This document shows positions 1 to 12,100 of a stretch of 64,000 nt of DNA, piece after piece (the first letter of the stretch is position 1; each line of letters opens with the position of its first letter). The notes under the pieces are model-generated. The model saw only the letters and a list, made by a program, of their open reading frames with translations, did not search any database and had not been told where the DNA came from. The stretch is from Alitta virens (taxonomy: Eukaryota; Annelida; Polychaeta; Phyllodocida; Nereididae): contig OW028576.1 of assembly GCA_932294295.1 (NCBI GenBank), positions 23,009,227 to 23,073,226 on the forward strand. The letters run 5' to 3'. Made by a program: the position numbers and the translations under genes.

Positions 1-2838
1 ATTGATGAAGTCTCCATGGTAGACAGACGGCTCATGGCATACATAGATGGCAGATTGTCACAAATCAAACGCATAAGATCTACTGCCACAGATGTTTGGT
101 TTGGAAATATATCAATTCTTGCTGTTGGTGACTTTTACCAATTACCACCTGTGAAAGCAAAATCTCTGATGATCACTGATTACAGTCAAGGCTTTGATAT
201 TTGGCATGATCTGTTCAAGATTACTTTCCTCGATGAAGTCATGAGACAAAAAGATGACAAACAATTTGCAGAGCTCTTGAATCGATTGCGGCTAAAATCA
301 AAAACTGACAAAATCTCACCAGAAGATGACATGACTTTGACAGCACGTAATAACAGGTGTGATAAGCCAAGTGATGCACTCCATGTTTATGCTACTAACA
401 AAAGAGCAACTGATTTTAATCTAGAAATGCTGAACAAAATTTCCAACAGTCCAAGGGTTCTGGAAGCTAAAGATTATGAAAAAGACCTGCACACTGGCAA
501 AATGATGCTTGTGTCAAAACGTGGAAACTCGGGTGACCTACTGGATTCCTTGCATGTAGATTTATCAGCCAGAGTCATGTTAATGAGAAACATTTGTGTA
601 GCAGATGGTTTGGTGAATGGTGCTTTTGGTACAATTGTGGGATTTGAACCCAGAGACCCCGAATGTGAAACAAAAATTATCTATGTCAAATTTGACCAGC
701 GTACTACTGGCAGAAAAACACAGGTCACTTCAGCAAATAATGAGCAAACAGGTGTTGCAATAGAATTGTATGAAGAAGCCATGGCTTCATCTCAAAACAT
801 CAAACGTAGACAGTTTCCATTAAAGCTTGGTTGGGCTTCCACAATTCACAAATGCCAAGGCCTCAGCAAACAGCAAATAGTTTTTGATATGGATGGTATC
901 TTTGCACCTGGCCAATCTTATGTTGCACTAAGTCGAGTGACTTCTATTGACGGCTTATACATAGACAATTATGATGCTGGCAAGATCTATCGACATGATC
1001 AGGTACATGAGCATCTTCTGACTATGCAAGAACATCCAGAGATCAAAGAGATTACACCTGTTGACACATGGTTGACAATATTGCACCATAATATCCAAGG
1101 GTTACGATCAAAAATGCAGGACATAAAGAACAGAAATAATGCTCTGAGTGATATCATGATGTTCAGTGAAACATTTTTGAAACCAGATGTTCCATCAGCT
1201 GCACTAGAGATTGAGGGCTACATGCTAGAGAGAAAAGAGAGGTTGAGTGATACAGGAAGAGGTGGTTTAGCAGTTTACATCAGAAATACACTGAGTTTTA
1301 CAAACATAGATATCCCTGTTGCTGAATTGGAAGCTATGGCACTCATGCTACATGACATCAACTCATTAAATCTGATTGCTATAGTAATCTACAGGAAACC
1401 CAGTCAAAATATTTCTCATTTCAAGCAACATCTGAATGATATGCTGTGTTATGTTGATCAGACGTATGGAAATACTCCCACTGTCATTGCTGGTGACTTT
1501 AATGAGAATCTCCTGGATGATAAAATGCATCCAATTTATGACACATTTTCAAAGAATCACTATGAACAGCATGTCAATGAAAGTACAACATTAACTGGCT
1601 CCTTGCTCGATGCAGTGTACACAAAGCAATGTAATATAGTCAGATGCCAAGTTTTACCAACATACTATTCGGACCATGAGGCTGTTAAAGTATCATTCCT
1701 GAATCATGAGAACGACCTGGAATCAGACAAACCAAACAAACCACTTCCGCAAGATGCAATAGCTAACTCCAGCAATCTCAATCAAATAACAGAAACAAAT
1801 GCATTACCCCCTAGTGTGAATCCTATGATGAAAGAGATCCCCACCAAAGGAAAAAAGACATCTACAAAAACAGGAAAGAGTAGAAAGACTAAAGTCAGAG
1901 AGCCAATTGGAAATTTTTTGATTGATAGTCAACCGAGCTATTCTGATCAAAGAACAAATAAAGATTCAGACAAGGTAGACAGAAACCCGAGCTCCACTCA
2001 ATCAGAAAGAACCATTGCACAGCCAATCAAAGGTATGGTAAATCTGGGTAACACATGCTATGCCAACAGCATTTTGCAAGTCCTAATTAACACACCTATC
2101 TTGGATCCCTTGCTGCAATCTGGATACCCACTGGCAAATTGCTTGAAACATTTAAAATCAAAACTTCATGATTCAAATACCTACACCATCAGCCCAAGAG
2201 CACTTTTTGAATTTCCACAAATGTATGAGTGGCCAATAGGCATCCAACAGGATGCACATGAATTTCTACTGACTATGCTGCAATTCCTCCATTTCGAAGA
2301 ATTTTACACAACAGCACTTGAACATACTTTAGTCAAACAAATCGTTTATGCACAATTATGCCATTTGTTCTCATGCGAAATTTGTGGCAATTCTTTCACA
2401 AGTAATGAAAGCGTCAACTACCTATCATGTACAGTCAAGAAAGGCAAAATTGCTAGGGTAATCATTGAGCCATCAGACGTGCATTCTGATAGACCTTGCA
2501 ATATCTGTGGAAGTGATTCAACAACATGCAACACTGAAATCATAACATCACCACCTGTTCTGTTTATAGTGATCATGAGATTTGACAACAACTTGCAAAA
2601 GATCCATAGCCCAGTCATTATAGCCCAACAGATTATGACCAAGCGCAACATATGTTATGAACTTACTGCTGTGATTCACCATAGTGGTGCTGACAGTAAG
2701 AGTGGTCACTATTTTGCAGATTTGAAAGATGCACAGCAGGACAGTTGGTACAGATGTAATGACCATGAAATTAGCCAAACTCAATTGCCGAAACGAAGTA
2801 AATTTGCATATATTCTTGTTTATCAGAAACTACAGTGA
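1..2838 (+). CDS. Pif1-like helicase / EEP endonuclease / USP protease fusion protein, 5' partial (Helentron-like)
   Basis: The frame is already open at base 1, where codons read I-D-E-V-S-M, the Walker B (DExSM) motif of Pif1-type SF1 helicases. The ATG at 16 is therefore not a real start, and Walker A lies outside the window. Residues below are counted from that Met. Helicase: GDFYQLPPV at 38-46, HKCQG at 278-282, YVALSR at 302-307. EEP domain about 353-560: N359, E385, GRGG 414-417, GDFN 493-496 and SDH 552-554 match the metal-dependent nuclease motifs. A low-complexity linker (565-670, basic stretch 611-627, possible nuclear signal) leads to a USP domain: NLGNTCYANS with Cys681, QQDAHEF 744-750, two CxxC pairs (787/790, 828/831), GHYF with His898, and N915 at the acid position. 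The catalytic residues look intact. Helicase followed by EEP is established for Helentrons; a USP where other families carry OTU is unusual to my knowledge. The frame stops at TGA 2836-2838, right after the usual USP end. It has no introns, unlike the genes to its right. A host gene built from these domains is the alternative. Confidence 0.85.
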   Translation: MDEVSMVDRRLMAYIDGRLSQIKRIRSTATDVWFGNISILAVGDFYQLPPVKAKSLMITDYSQGFDIWHDLFKITFLDEVMRQKDDKQFAELLNRLRLKSKTDKISPEDDMTLTARNNRCDKPSDALHVYATNKRATDFNLEMLNKISNSPRVLEAKDYEKDLHTGKMMLVSKRGNSGDLLDSLHVDLSARVMLMRNICVADGLVNGAFGTIVGFEPRDPECETKIIYVKFDQRTTGRKTQVTSANNEQTGVAIELYEEAMASSQNIKRRQFPLKLGWASTIHKCQGLSKQQIVFDMDGIFAPGQSYVALSRVTSIDGLYIDNYDAGKIYRHDQVHEHLLTMQEHPEIKEITPVDTWLTILHHNIQGLRSKMQDIKNRNNALSDIMMFSETFLKPDVPSAALEIEGYMLERKERLSDTGRGGLAVYIRNTLSFTNIDIPVAELEAMALMLHDINSLNLIAIVIYRKPSQNISHFKQHLNDMLCYVDQTYGNTPTVIAGDFNENLLDDKMHPIYDTFSKNHYEQHVNESTTLTGSLLDAVYTKQCNIVRCQVLPTYYSDHEAVKVSFLNHENDLESDKPNKPLPQDAIANSSNLNQITETNALPPSVNPMMKEIPTKGKKTSTKTGKSRKTKVREPIGNFLIDSQPSYSDQRTNKDSDKVDRNPSSTQSERTIAQPIKGMVNLGNTCYANSILQVLINTPILDPLLQSGYPLANCLKHLKSKLHDSNTYTISPRALFEFPQMYEWPIGIQQDAHEFLLTMLQFLHFEEFYTTALEHTLVKQIVYAQLCHLFSCEICGNSFTSNESVNYLSCTVKKGKIARVIIEPSDVHSDRPCNICGSDSTTCNTEIITSPPVLFIVIMRFDNNLQKIHSPVIIAQQIMTKRNICYELTAVIHHSGADSKSGHYFADLKDAQQDSWYRCNDHEISQTQLPKRSKFAYILVYQKLQ

Positions 2839-3483
2839 GTTACCATTATGATTTTCCTAAAGTACCATGATCATGAACAATATCAAGATTGGAGCGTACA
2901 ATTAGCAATTTCCAAGAATGAATGACATCGCTTGTATGCAGTGAAAAGGATGTAGTTACTCATAGGTACATGGTAATAATCTTCATACTAATAATTCATA
3001 TCCACTTACAATGACATAATTTCATAGTGAAGTTGAGATAAATGAATTTAAGTTTATGGGTCTTAATATGATGGAATCACATGCCACTTGAACAAACACC
3101 TACTCAACAGTGACCAGCAGTTGCAGCATCCCGCCTTGACCCATCCCTCCCTTCTCATCATTCCCATCACAGCCATCCCTCCCTCCATGGCCACTTCCAT
3201 AACCAGCAGCACATGATGTCAACAGCATCACATTTTGTGGACGTCTTAACAACATCATATGCTACTGGGGTTGTAATTCTTCCTGAGAGAACATTTGGCC
3301 ATTGCAGTATTTTAGGTACATGACATAGCATATGGCACACAGGAAATGTTCCCTATCATCTCTATTCTTGCAATATTCACCTTAACTTTCAGTGCACACT
3401 AAGTGCAGACTGTTCAACAGGGCCATTCAATAGCGAAGTAACACCAGAGTTCACTGAGACTGTAACAGATAAGTATTGGTTGA

Positions 3484-3508
3484 TGACGTCATCTATATTG
3501 TGACGTCA
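3484..3508. promoter_or_regulatory. Two perfect TGACGTCA palindromes 17 bp apart
   Basis: TGACGTCA occurs at 3484-3491 and 3501-3508, with a degenerate TGACATCA at 3528-3535. This is the full CRE/ATF site. It may be regulatory, or part of the palindromic terminus of the element encoding the upstream protein. Confidence 0.25.
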
Positions 3509-3543
3509 TCCATGCAACAATTGTGTAATGACATCATCTTATG

Positions 3544-3576
3544 TTTTTTTTTTTTTTTATGTACTACGGTCGTAGT
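3544..3576. repeat. Poly-T run followed by a 6-bp-arm hairpin
   Basis: Fifteen T (3544-3558) are followed by ACTACG-GT-CGTAGT (3563-3576). A hairpin next to a T-run is compatible with a rolling-circle transposon terminus about 0.7 kb after the helicase stop, but no CTAG or CTRR end follows it, so this is only a candidate. Confidence 0.25.
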
Positions 3577-3811
3577 GCCCCCCTGTATGCTGTTAGTTTT
3601 TCTCCCCATAACACATGCCCACAATGTCGATTCAGCCACATCAGATTTTAGTTGTTCTAAAACATTCAACCAGATCTGGTACTAACCACTAACCACATTT
3701 CTACTAATTCATTATCAAAGCGCCTTTACAAGGTGACATGCACAATTTCATCAATTTATTTTTATTAATTTTACTTTATAGTGTATTTCATGCATCACCT
3801 TTTTACTTCAG

Positions 3812-5406
3812 ACTATTTGCATAACACCCACTCCCCAGTGCTTGGCCCCAGACACAACCCCTTGATCGTCCCATATGTGCATAGCACCAATGCTGCAACT
3901 GCTATATCATCAGCACTGATAGTTCTTCATCTTGCTACCACACCTGTTCCGGATAATGTAGGTAGCTAATTTTATATAGTGCAACTTATTTCGGCAAAAT
4001 AGGTTAAGTACAATTGTGAAATATGTGCATGGGAATCACACAGAGCTGCCATCATGATGCTCCATCTGTGCCCTTAATATAACCAAAAAAATTGACAAAA
4101 TTTTCATGCTATTATTAGAATTACATTAATAAATATTTACATAGCTATGGTATTTAACATCTCACATATTTTACGGACAGAGGCACTGCACTTCTGCCAT
4201 GTTTACTTCCTATGTCTTTCAACTAACAGTTCTGTGTCATTTATGTATTGCTTTATATAGAGTGACTGTTTTAATTTCAAATAATTAACTTAAGTATCAT
4301 ATTTGGATTATACAAAAATGAATATATATGTACCAACCAAAAGTAGTCAATAATCTTCTTGTTTATATAGTGTATTGGCACATTCCTTGTATACTTTTAT
4401 ATATCATTGTACACTGTACTTTAATAATTATCCACCATTATGCAGTCCATCACTGACAGCTTAGCCAATGGAAATATGTCTAATTATACATAGGAATTGA
4501 AAATCTCTGTCACTGCATTCTGTGTTCTCCTTTATTAGTTTGTTAGTCTTCTCTCTTGTTTTTCTCAATGGGCAGACCAAACCTGTCAATTACAGAAACA
4601 GATATGATTTGCTCCCATTGGTAATGCAGTTTTCTCCAGTATAACACAATGAGGTCTGCACTTGATTGGATTATCGTCTTCTCTAGCACCAAAGAACAAA
4701 CATATGTCAAGGAGAAGAGGTCATCAGCACAACAACTCATTTGATGCCCAAATGCAAGACAATAGCATCTCCTTTCCACTGAAACCACCTCAAAAACTTT
4801 GAAGTGAGTCACCCAGGCATCGGGTTTGAAGTGGTCACACTGCCAACATTCGCAGAGTGAATTGCTTTCATCACACCTCAAAAAATACCAATGAATGTGG
4901 AAGACACCACTGTAAGTGTAATTTTGCAATTTTAGATTAATTCCAAGATATTATGTAATAACATTTCAATGTATCCTTCACAAATTCACTATTATCACCC
5001 TTTATTCCTCAGTTTCCGATAGTGAAATATATACCCTCTTGAATACAACACCATCTCAATATTCCATGAATTGTTGTGTAATTACAACTCACAGAACATG
5101 AATTTCTTTATTTGCAGAACTCCTTGCATGTGTTAGCCGATTCCACAATCACCTCAGTACCACTACAAGCTCTGTCATCTCGTCCTTGTTACCTTTCTAT
5201 AGAAAGAGAGCTGCGAAAATTCTGAAAACTGAACTGCATACTGCTGCTTCATTGACAAGTAAGTCTACAACAGAAATACTCTTCATTTATGTATTCGTAA
5301 TTCCTCTAAATACTTTATCACATAATTATATCACTGTTTATTTGATTTATTTGCAGATCCAAAGACACTGTTCGACACTCTGCGTGAGACCTACTTTCAC
5401 AGATAA
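3812..5406 (+). CDS. Possible 3' end of an unrecognised spliced gene (exons 3812-3961, 5118-5258, 5357-5406)
   Basis: Three stop-free segments join in one frame. Exon 3812-3961 follows TTTTACTTCAG and ends at G/GTAGCT (weak donor). Exon 5118-5258 follows TTTATTTGCAG and ends before GTAAGT (strong). Exon 5357-5406 follows TTATTTGCAG and ends in TAA at 5404-5406. Each exon starts with two bases completing a codon and both introns are phase 1, so phases agree throughout. The product ends in a basic, helical-looking stretch (YRKRAAKILKTEL, then TLFDTLRETYFHR). No domain is recognised. The start is not found; 3129-3314 may be an earlier exon. An AATAAA at 6153-6158 could end the transcript. Short exons in AT-rich DNA can arise by chance, so this is tentative. 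Confidence 0.3.
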
Positions 5407-7012
5407 AACTTCAGTTAATTCACTGCATTATCAATGAGAATAATCATCTCTGCAACTGTGGTTAACAAGTTTCTCAGCCCATCTTTTTTATTTTTAACCT
5501 ATTTATTTGCTAATAGACAGAAGAAGAAAAACATGTTACAGATACCATAATGTTATGTTCCTAACTTACTTATATTCTTAATTTTGAGCAGTGGTTTAAC
5601 ATATTGAATGCCATATACATTCTTAAGAATTTCAAGTGAATAGAAACGCAATAAGCTGAAATATTGATTTGCTACCTCATGATAATAATCATATCATACT
5701 AACTATATGATGCTGTGATCATGATTTCTTGTGTCGCTGTGACTATGACTTGTTACAATGGGTTATTATTAGGAATATAAAATTTACTTGTGCTTTGTAC
5801 TCAGTATCTGTGTGTAGTAGCTCAGCTGCACTATGGCAGTATGGTGCACAAGTCCAATCATTACTCTACACAGCACTAATATGATGACCTCATCATTAAC
5901 ATTTATCATCATTAATGCCCACCATCCCCCTCATGGTAGAAAACATTATTGTCCATGCAGTCGCAGTAGAAAAATACCCCATTCTGTAATTGACTGCACT
6001 GCAATACATTATATATATATATATATGTATGCCAATACAAATCGTTCTACACTAATGCTGTCATGCCATGGTATCACATCACAAAAGAAAAATGTTGTGA
6101 TGCACATTCGGTCATTTATTGTATGTTTTCAGAGATATGTTCAATTGATGTGAATAAACTATATGATAATTGCTCGTTTTATATTTATTAAAGTCTAGTG
6201 TTAAATACTACATGAAAATGATACTCTGTCAAAGGAATTCATCTTAAGAATATAGATATAAAACAGTTATGCGAAACAAGTAATGAGAGTCACACTTTCA
6301 GAATAATTTATAGCCACTGTTTATCTCTGTATTGCACATTAACAGACTATGTCAAATGGTACCAGACCTGCACATAAATCAACTTCAGTTCACCTGTCAA
6401 AAAGAACATCAATGACAATGCTATTCCAAGTTGTGACATCATTTACATAGGTTATTGCTGATGGCTGCATTGACCCAATGTGTGTAGTTAATATTCAATT
6501 CTCATTAGATCAAAAGAAACAAGACTATTGCCACAGCATAACGTGAAGAAACTTCACAATAAGAAGTGTTCCCCAGGGTGCAACAGACTCAGATACTTGA
6601 AGCATACTGGACAACCGCAACCCCTTGATAAGTTATCACCGCAAGGTTCCGTCAAAGGGGATATTTTAATATACAATTCGGCGCATAATACATATCCAGT
6701 ATAACTCTCAAGTGGCCTCCTGGCACATGCCTTTGCTTTTCAAGAATTAGCACATGCAGGTGCTTCCTTAAAAAACAAAAATGCATGTTATTAGAACATT
6801 CAGAGTTTCCTCATCTTATGAACAATATCTCACTTGGGTGTATAAGTAAATAATATCACTAATTTGTAACTGGTTATATTTTACATCAACACAGCTATCA
6901 GTCCACCACAAGGATAAATTCTCATTAAAAAGAAAAACATTCAACAACTATTACAAGCAAAAAGCATCAATAATCCGGGTAACTAGCAGCATCCTGCTTG
7001 GCATCCGTGAAT
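5407..7012. other. Non-coding stretch, no gene seen
   Basis: AT-rich sequence with stops in all frames at normal density. It holds an (AT)8 microsatellite at 6011-6026 and an AATAAA at 6153-6158 that could serve the plus-strand gene ending at 5406. The 106-codon frame at 5833-6153 has no recognisable domain, runs through the (AT)n tract and ends at that AATAAA; I treat it as chance. Confidence 0.5.
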
Positions 7013-7776
7013 TCAGTATTTTGAGCTTGAATAACTGTTTATGTTTAATGTCTTGATGTAAAGCTGAATTTCTCCAGTGACGCAAATTCTCACCGCAGCT
7101 ACATCGTACAAAGCTGAACTTTTCCCAGGATAATCTGTCAAACATAAAAAACACAAATGTTGTCCTATCTTTATTATTCATTGCGCCCTGCTAATGAAGT
7201 ACCTGTACAACAATTATTTTGTAAGCCTATAGAAATAAATACTTCCCAGACAGACAATAATGCCCATTTGCTGTTCAACTTATTTCATACAGAACAGCAA
7301 AGTGGAAAAAATAATTATGTACCCCCTACGCACATAGTACATTCCTATTAGCAATAGGCCCTACATATATTTCAGCATAAATTGATCAAACATCTGCTGC
7401 CTCATAAAAGGGATTTAGCTGCAGAAACAAGATGCATTCTGTGATGCATCCAATATATTGCCTCAATTATTACTAATATTCCCTTTGTTACTATTACAAA
7501 TGTAATGTGCATACCAATATTGCCATAATTATATGACAATAAAATATATAAATGCCAACCCAATTTATCACACCTCGTAATATCAGGCCAGATTAGCCCA
7601 TGTAAGGCTGGATGTACTTATTTACCTGGCATAAATTGATATAACTGTATTTTACACATGCAGCACTGACCATTAAGCCATGCAGCATCTATGACAAAGT
7701 ATAAAAAGCAAGCCAGGCACATACATACCAGCACGTCCTGCACACCCATTCTTCATCTTCTCGACAGTGACAAATC
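7013..7776 (-). CDS. Possible 3' end of an unrecognised minus-strand gene (exons 7776-7729, 7134-7013)
   Basis: On the minus strand, an exon 7776-7729 lies between TTAATTCACAG and a GTATGT donor. It joins in phase to 7134-7013, which follows ATGTTTGACAG and ends in TGA at 7015-7013. The joined frame has no stop and reads in part CAGRADYPGKSSALYDVAAV, then RICVTGEIQLYIKTLNINSY, ending in SSSKY. The composition looks protein-like but I recognise no family. No upstream exon was found with confidence. Another minus-strand frame of the first exon reads CHCREDEEWVCRTC, zinc-finger-like, which shows how ambiguous short exons are. Confidence 0.22.
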
Positions 7777-9178
7777 CTGTGAATTAACTTCTTAGCTAAT
7801 TAATATTCTGACCTGAAAAATACAATAAGTTACTTCAAAATGTCTTCCATTTAGGTGTGTCACATGATGGCATGCATGATTAAATATCACAACACATTTG
7901 TACTGTTATTTTGAGACCACCACTGTGTATGATCATCACAAAATATTATACAATCTGATAGACTTCCAATAAGAAAGATTATTAGAGGAATTTGCTACAA
8001 AGCGCTACATATTTAATATATATCATGCCTTGAACATGTCAGGCTTGGCGAATTGCAGATTATGCAATTCCAGTGATATTCAGCAACAGCAACTCTGACG
8101 TCACTGCCTGAGTTGACACCGTTACGCTTCAGCGATCGCGCCAAGATGCCCTAATATCTTTTTACACAGAAGTCAGAATTACATAATATTCAGAAGTGAA
8201 GTTTGTAGTACTATATACTACGTACTGGTAAAGTTTGATTTTGATTGCCCATGACCTTTAAGAGCTTCCTTTTCTTCTACCAAATGAGCTGCGCAATTCA
8301 ACAGGATCTCACTTTTCAAAACACTTGCCAGAGTTAGTGCTGCCCTCTATATAAGGCAACCAACAGGGAGCATGCCATAATCTCAAGTATTCTTAACAAG
8401 TCAAATCATCATAACAAGTTGTGGCAAAGATAAGATAAATAGATTAGCATAGTCTATCATTGAAACCTCTCCTCACATTAAAAAGTAGTACAATAAAACA
8501 TTAAATGCTAACCAAAATAATATGCACAAACTAGCCTCAGATAATAACTTCTCCCCAATTAATATATGCAACGAAACATAATTTATGCAAGATTGAAAGC
8601 CAGAATTGGAGAAGACAGAAGCTCAAAAAATCTGTGAAGAAAAAGCAAACTATAAGGTAAAACCAAACTCATACATTATGACAACCATAGCTTAAACCAT
8701 GACAGTGTCTCTGATAATCATTAACAATCACTACATTCTGATTCCCAAGGTAATTAATAGCAAATAATCATTTTCATGGTGTAGACATTTCAGCTGCACC
8801 TGATGCCATACATAATAATGATATTGTCATAATTACTTTTATTTGTGAAGATAGTATTTCCTCAACTGCCTAGTAGGTGTGTCATGTCCATTCTTCCAAC
8901 AAAGCAACAAATCATATTCTCAGAACTATCATGCAGCAAATACCTAGTAATCAATATAAATTTGACATATACCACATACAGCAACTACAACAACTGCATT
9001 CTGTTAAGTTCCTAGCCCTCTTCCCAAAAGCCCCATCAATTTACTTGCTGATTTATGTCTGTTGTTAAAAATTTTGACTTTCTGTTATTCCGTATCTAGA
9101 GCAATGGCAAAGACCACGGATGGCCACTCAATTTATATTCATCAAAACTTACAAGTTTATGTGTCATTTCTTTTCCAG
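7777..9178. other. Non-coding stretch upstream of the OB-fold gene
   Basis: No reading frame of note. A small CpG-containing patch near 8090-8150 carries a perfect TGACGTCA (8096-8103) and GCGATCGCGCC, the only such patch for several kb. It could be a promoter, either for the OB-fold gene (whose first coding exon has a splice acceptor only 4 bp before its ATG, implying an upstream non-coding exon) or for a minus-strand gene. Confidence 0.35.
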
Positions 9179-9182
9179 CACT

Positions 9183-12100
9183 ATGGCCACCATGAACAAC
9201 GACTGCGATTTCACCTTCGCACATTTTTACAATATTGAACCTTTAGTATTAAAGCAAAACCAGGGTAGGACTTTCCTTAGTGGCACTGTCCTGATGAAGG
9301 GCACAAGTGTTATAAAAAAAATTTATATTGATTTCAAAGATCCAAGTACTTATAGACATTCAAATGAAAAATGTGCTCCGGAGAAATTTTTTATCGTAAC
9401 CATGGTCAAGAATGCTAAAGACGCCTATAAGGCAACACTACCACCGTCAAGGGTAAGTAACATGTTTCTAATGTGGTAAAATATTTCAACTCCAACTCAT
9501 TGACAGTCCCGATGAAAACATTAATAAATATGCATTCTACCTTGCATAAGTGAAATATCATGGCATACTGGTGTAACATGAAATAGAATGATCAATACTA
9601 ATGAAAATGTAAAAGTCTATGAATTTTTCCTGAGCCTCTACTGACCTAAATGGTTTCATGCATTCTACAAGTTCACTAATGATACTATCACAAGCGAAAC
9701 TCATTAAATCTCTGACAAATGCAAATGTAACCCAACATGTATAGGGTCATTCCATATGAAATCAACCAATTATTCAGTAATTTCCCAGGTCACCCTCTCA
9801 GAATTGTCTAAAAATATTCAGAGGTGGACATCTACCAGACTAATAGGCAATCTTAAAATTTAGGTCCATATCTGCAACCGTTTTTGAAACACAGGCCTTT
9901 AATTTAATTTAATTTTTACGTTTTTTCACAAATGAATTTTCGTCCAACTTAGCACACTCATTACTTCACTGCTATTACATGTAGAAGTTTGAAAGTTAAA
10001 ACAATATGGAAACCAAACCTCATGCCTTTATCTACCTTAGTATTGAAACAACGGCTACTCAAATATAGTATCGTTTTTTATATTTCTTATTGTCGGCCAT
10101 TTTTACAGCCATATTGTGACAAAACAGTTAAAGGTAGACTTAATTAGACTCAATTTTAAGCTTCTATGGGAAAAGTTGGCCTTAGAAACTCAATTTCAAA
10201 AATCCACTTGCAATAACAGTGTCGTAATAAGTGTGCAAAGTTGGACGAAAATGCATTTGTGAAACAACGTCAAAATTAAATTAAATTAAAGGGCTGTATT
10301 TCAAAAACAGTTGCAGATATGCACCTAAAATTTGAGATTTGTCCATTAGTTTATTAGATGTCCACCTCTAAATTTTTCCAGAAAATTCTCAGAGGGTGAT
10401 CTGGGAGCCTCTGGTTGATTTCATATGGAATGACCCTATAGCATGCCTTTACACAAGTAAAAACTTCATTTATAATTTTTTTTGCAGTTCTGCCCTGACA
10501 GTGGACCATTCCCAATGGCAAAAGATATCAAGAAATTAATAGAGGACTATGTGAAACCAACATTTATTACTTTCACAGAGGCCAGGAAGAGTCCTGCCAA
10601 ACGAAGGCTATCTGTGCGTGGATATGTGACCCAGGTCAGTCAGGTCAAAGGAGCACCAATAAACTACTCATCCATACTGACACTCCCATTTGTCATAAAC
10701 ACCAGAATGTAATGACAGCCATAGCCACTAACCCTGACGATATCTCCTCTTATTTGTATAATTAAACTCTTTACATGTATTCATGCATAGTATTTGCATA
10801 AAATTATGTATATATATACATTACCAATAAATCCACAGACCCAGAAATGTGACATTTTCACTATCAAACAAATTTTTTTCAGATTGATGAAATCAGGGAG
10901 GCTCCTAATTACAAGAGGCGTAGGATTACATTACAAAATGATTTGCAGCAATCGATGCCGATCACCCTATGGGGTCAATATGCACAGGAAAATTACAAAA
11001 TAGGCGATCACATCAAACTAGAAACCTTGGATGTAAACATCTACAACTCGCAGTTCAGTTTGCAAACGACACCATCAACAAAAATCTCAGTAAGTAACCA
11101 CTGTCCATCCGTTGTCTTATGTTGCAAGTTTTTTTAAGTAAACCTTGTTATCTTGAAATTGTTTTAAGTAAACCATGTTAACTTGATAATGCATTAAACC
11201 TAAACACTTGGCCTAATTGATCAGGCTGGCCAAGGCATCTTGTGCACCCTGCATATATACAACGTAGCTAAATCCACAAACTCTATGCTAAATATTTGAT
11301 TGTCTGGTATGCAGACACAGCTAGGAGAGTTCCAGTTACACTTACCCAACCTGTCACCATTTTTCAGCGAGAAGATCCGAGGCCACTTCAAAAAACGATC
11401 ACAATAATTGGTATCACCAGTGATGAGAGGTAAGTTCCTAGACAAACTACCTATAAACTCTCCACCTGCCACAACTAGCTGCAGGTATACAATTATACTA
11501 GACCCGACAGCTCCCATGACAGACAAACAAAACGTTTAATGCCTCACACCACTGACATAATATTTGACGAATCTTCTGGCCCACCCACCCCCCCCCCCTT
11601 TTTAATGGAACACTCGTTACTCAATTTTGACAATATTCATTCAGCTTTAAATCTAATCCTTAACCTTCCTGTGGTAAGTGCACAGTTTGAAATGTCTCAC
11701 TAATACATCGAACGATAACGAAAAATTCAAAATAAATCAGGCACTACACAGTCTGCTGGATATTCTTTTCTTGCAATACATATGTTTCCCATCCACATGT
11801 TCATTGGTAGTTAAACAAGGCAAATTCTATGCTTTTATATGCCATAAAACTTTTCCTTTAATTATCACAAAAAATACTGCAGCCACTGATCTCTGCACAG
11901 CCATTTGTCCCTAGTATACATAAGGTCACTACTTATTATTACACATAATGGTATAATGCTATCAAACAAGATCATCACATCAAACCTACCAAATCTCACT
12001 ACCAGCAGAGTGCAAGTCACTTTGCAAAAAATAAATAAGCATTATCAAATGCATTCTATACTTTCCCTTTTTATGTCCATGTCTTTCATCTATACAGAAC

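Larger units (their letters stand above)
2839..3811. other. Non-coding stretch 3' of the helicase frame, with one possible exon
   Basis: AT-rich sequence with no long frame. A 62-codon stop-free stretch (3129-3314) lies between an acceptor-like TTGCAG ending at 3126 and a donor-like G/GTACAT at 3315/3316. Its phase (2 leading bases, 1 trailing) fits the exon at 3812, so it could be an upstream exon of that gene; the histidine/serine-rich product is not recognisable. The same stretch holds two CRE-like palindromes and a poly-T plus hairpin, listed separately. Confidence 0.4.

Noticed and set aside
16..18. ATG at base 16 as the start of the helicase protein
   Set aside because: The frame is open to base 1 and the first codons encode the Walker B motif, so the protein begins upstream of the window.
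2833..2840. Donor-like GTGAGT overlapping the stop of the helicase frame, implying splicing past the TGA
   Set aside because: The USP domain ends naturally at the stop, and the phase left by that donor does not fit the next candidate exons.
4543..4929. 128-codon minus-strand frame with several Cys
   Set aside because: No start context, splice borders or recognisable domain; the plus strand of the same stretch also lacks a coherent exon. Left as unsupported.
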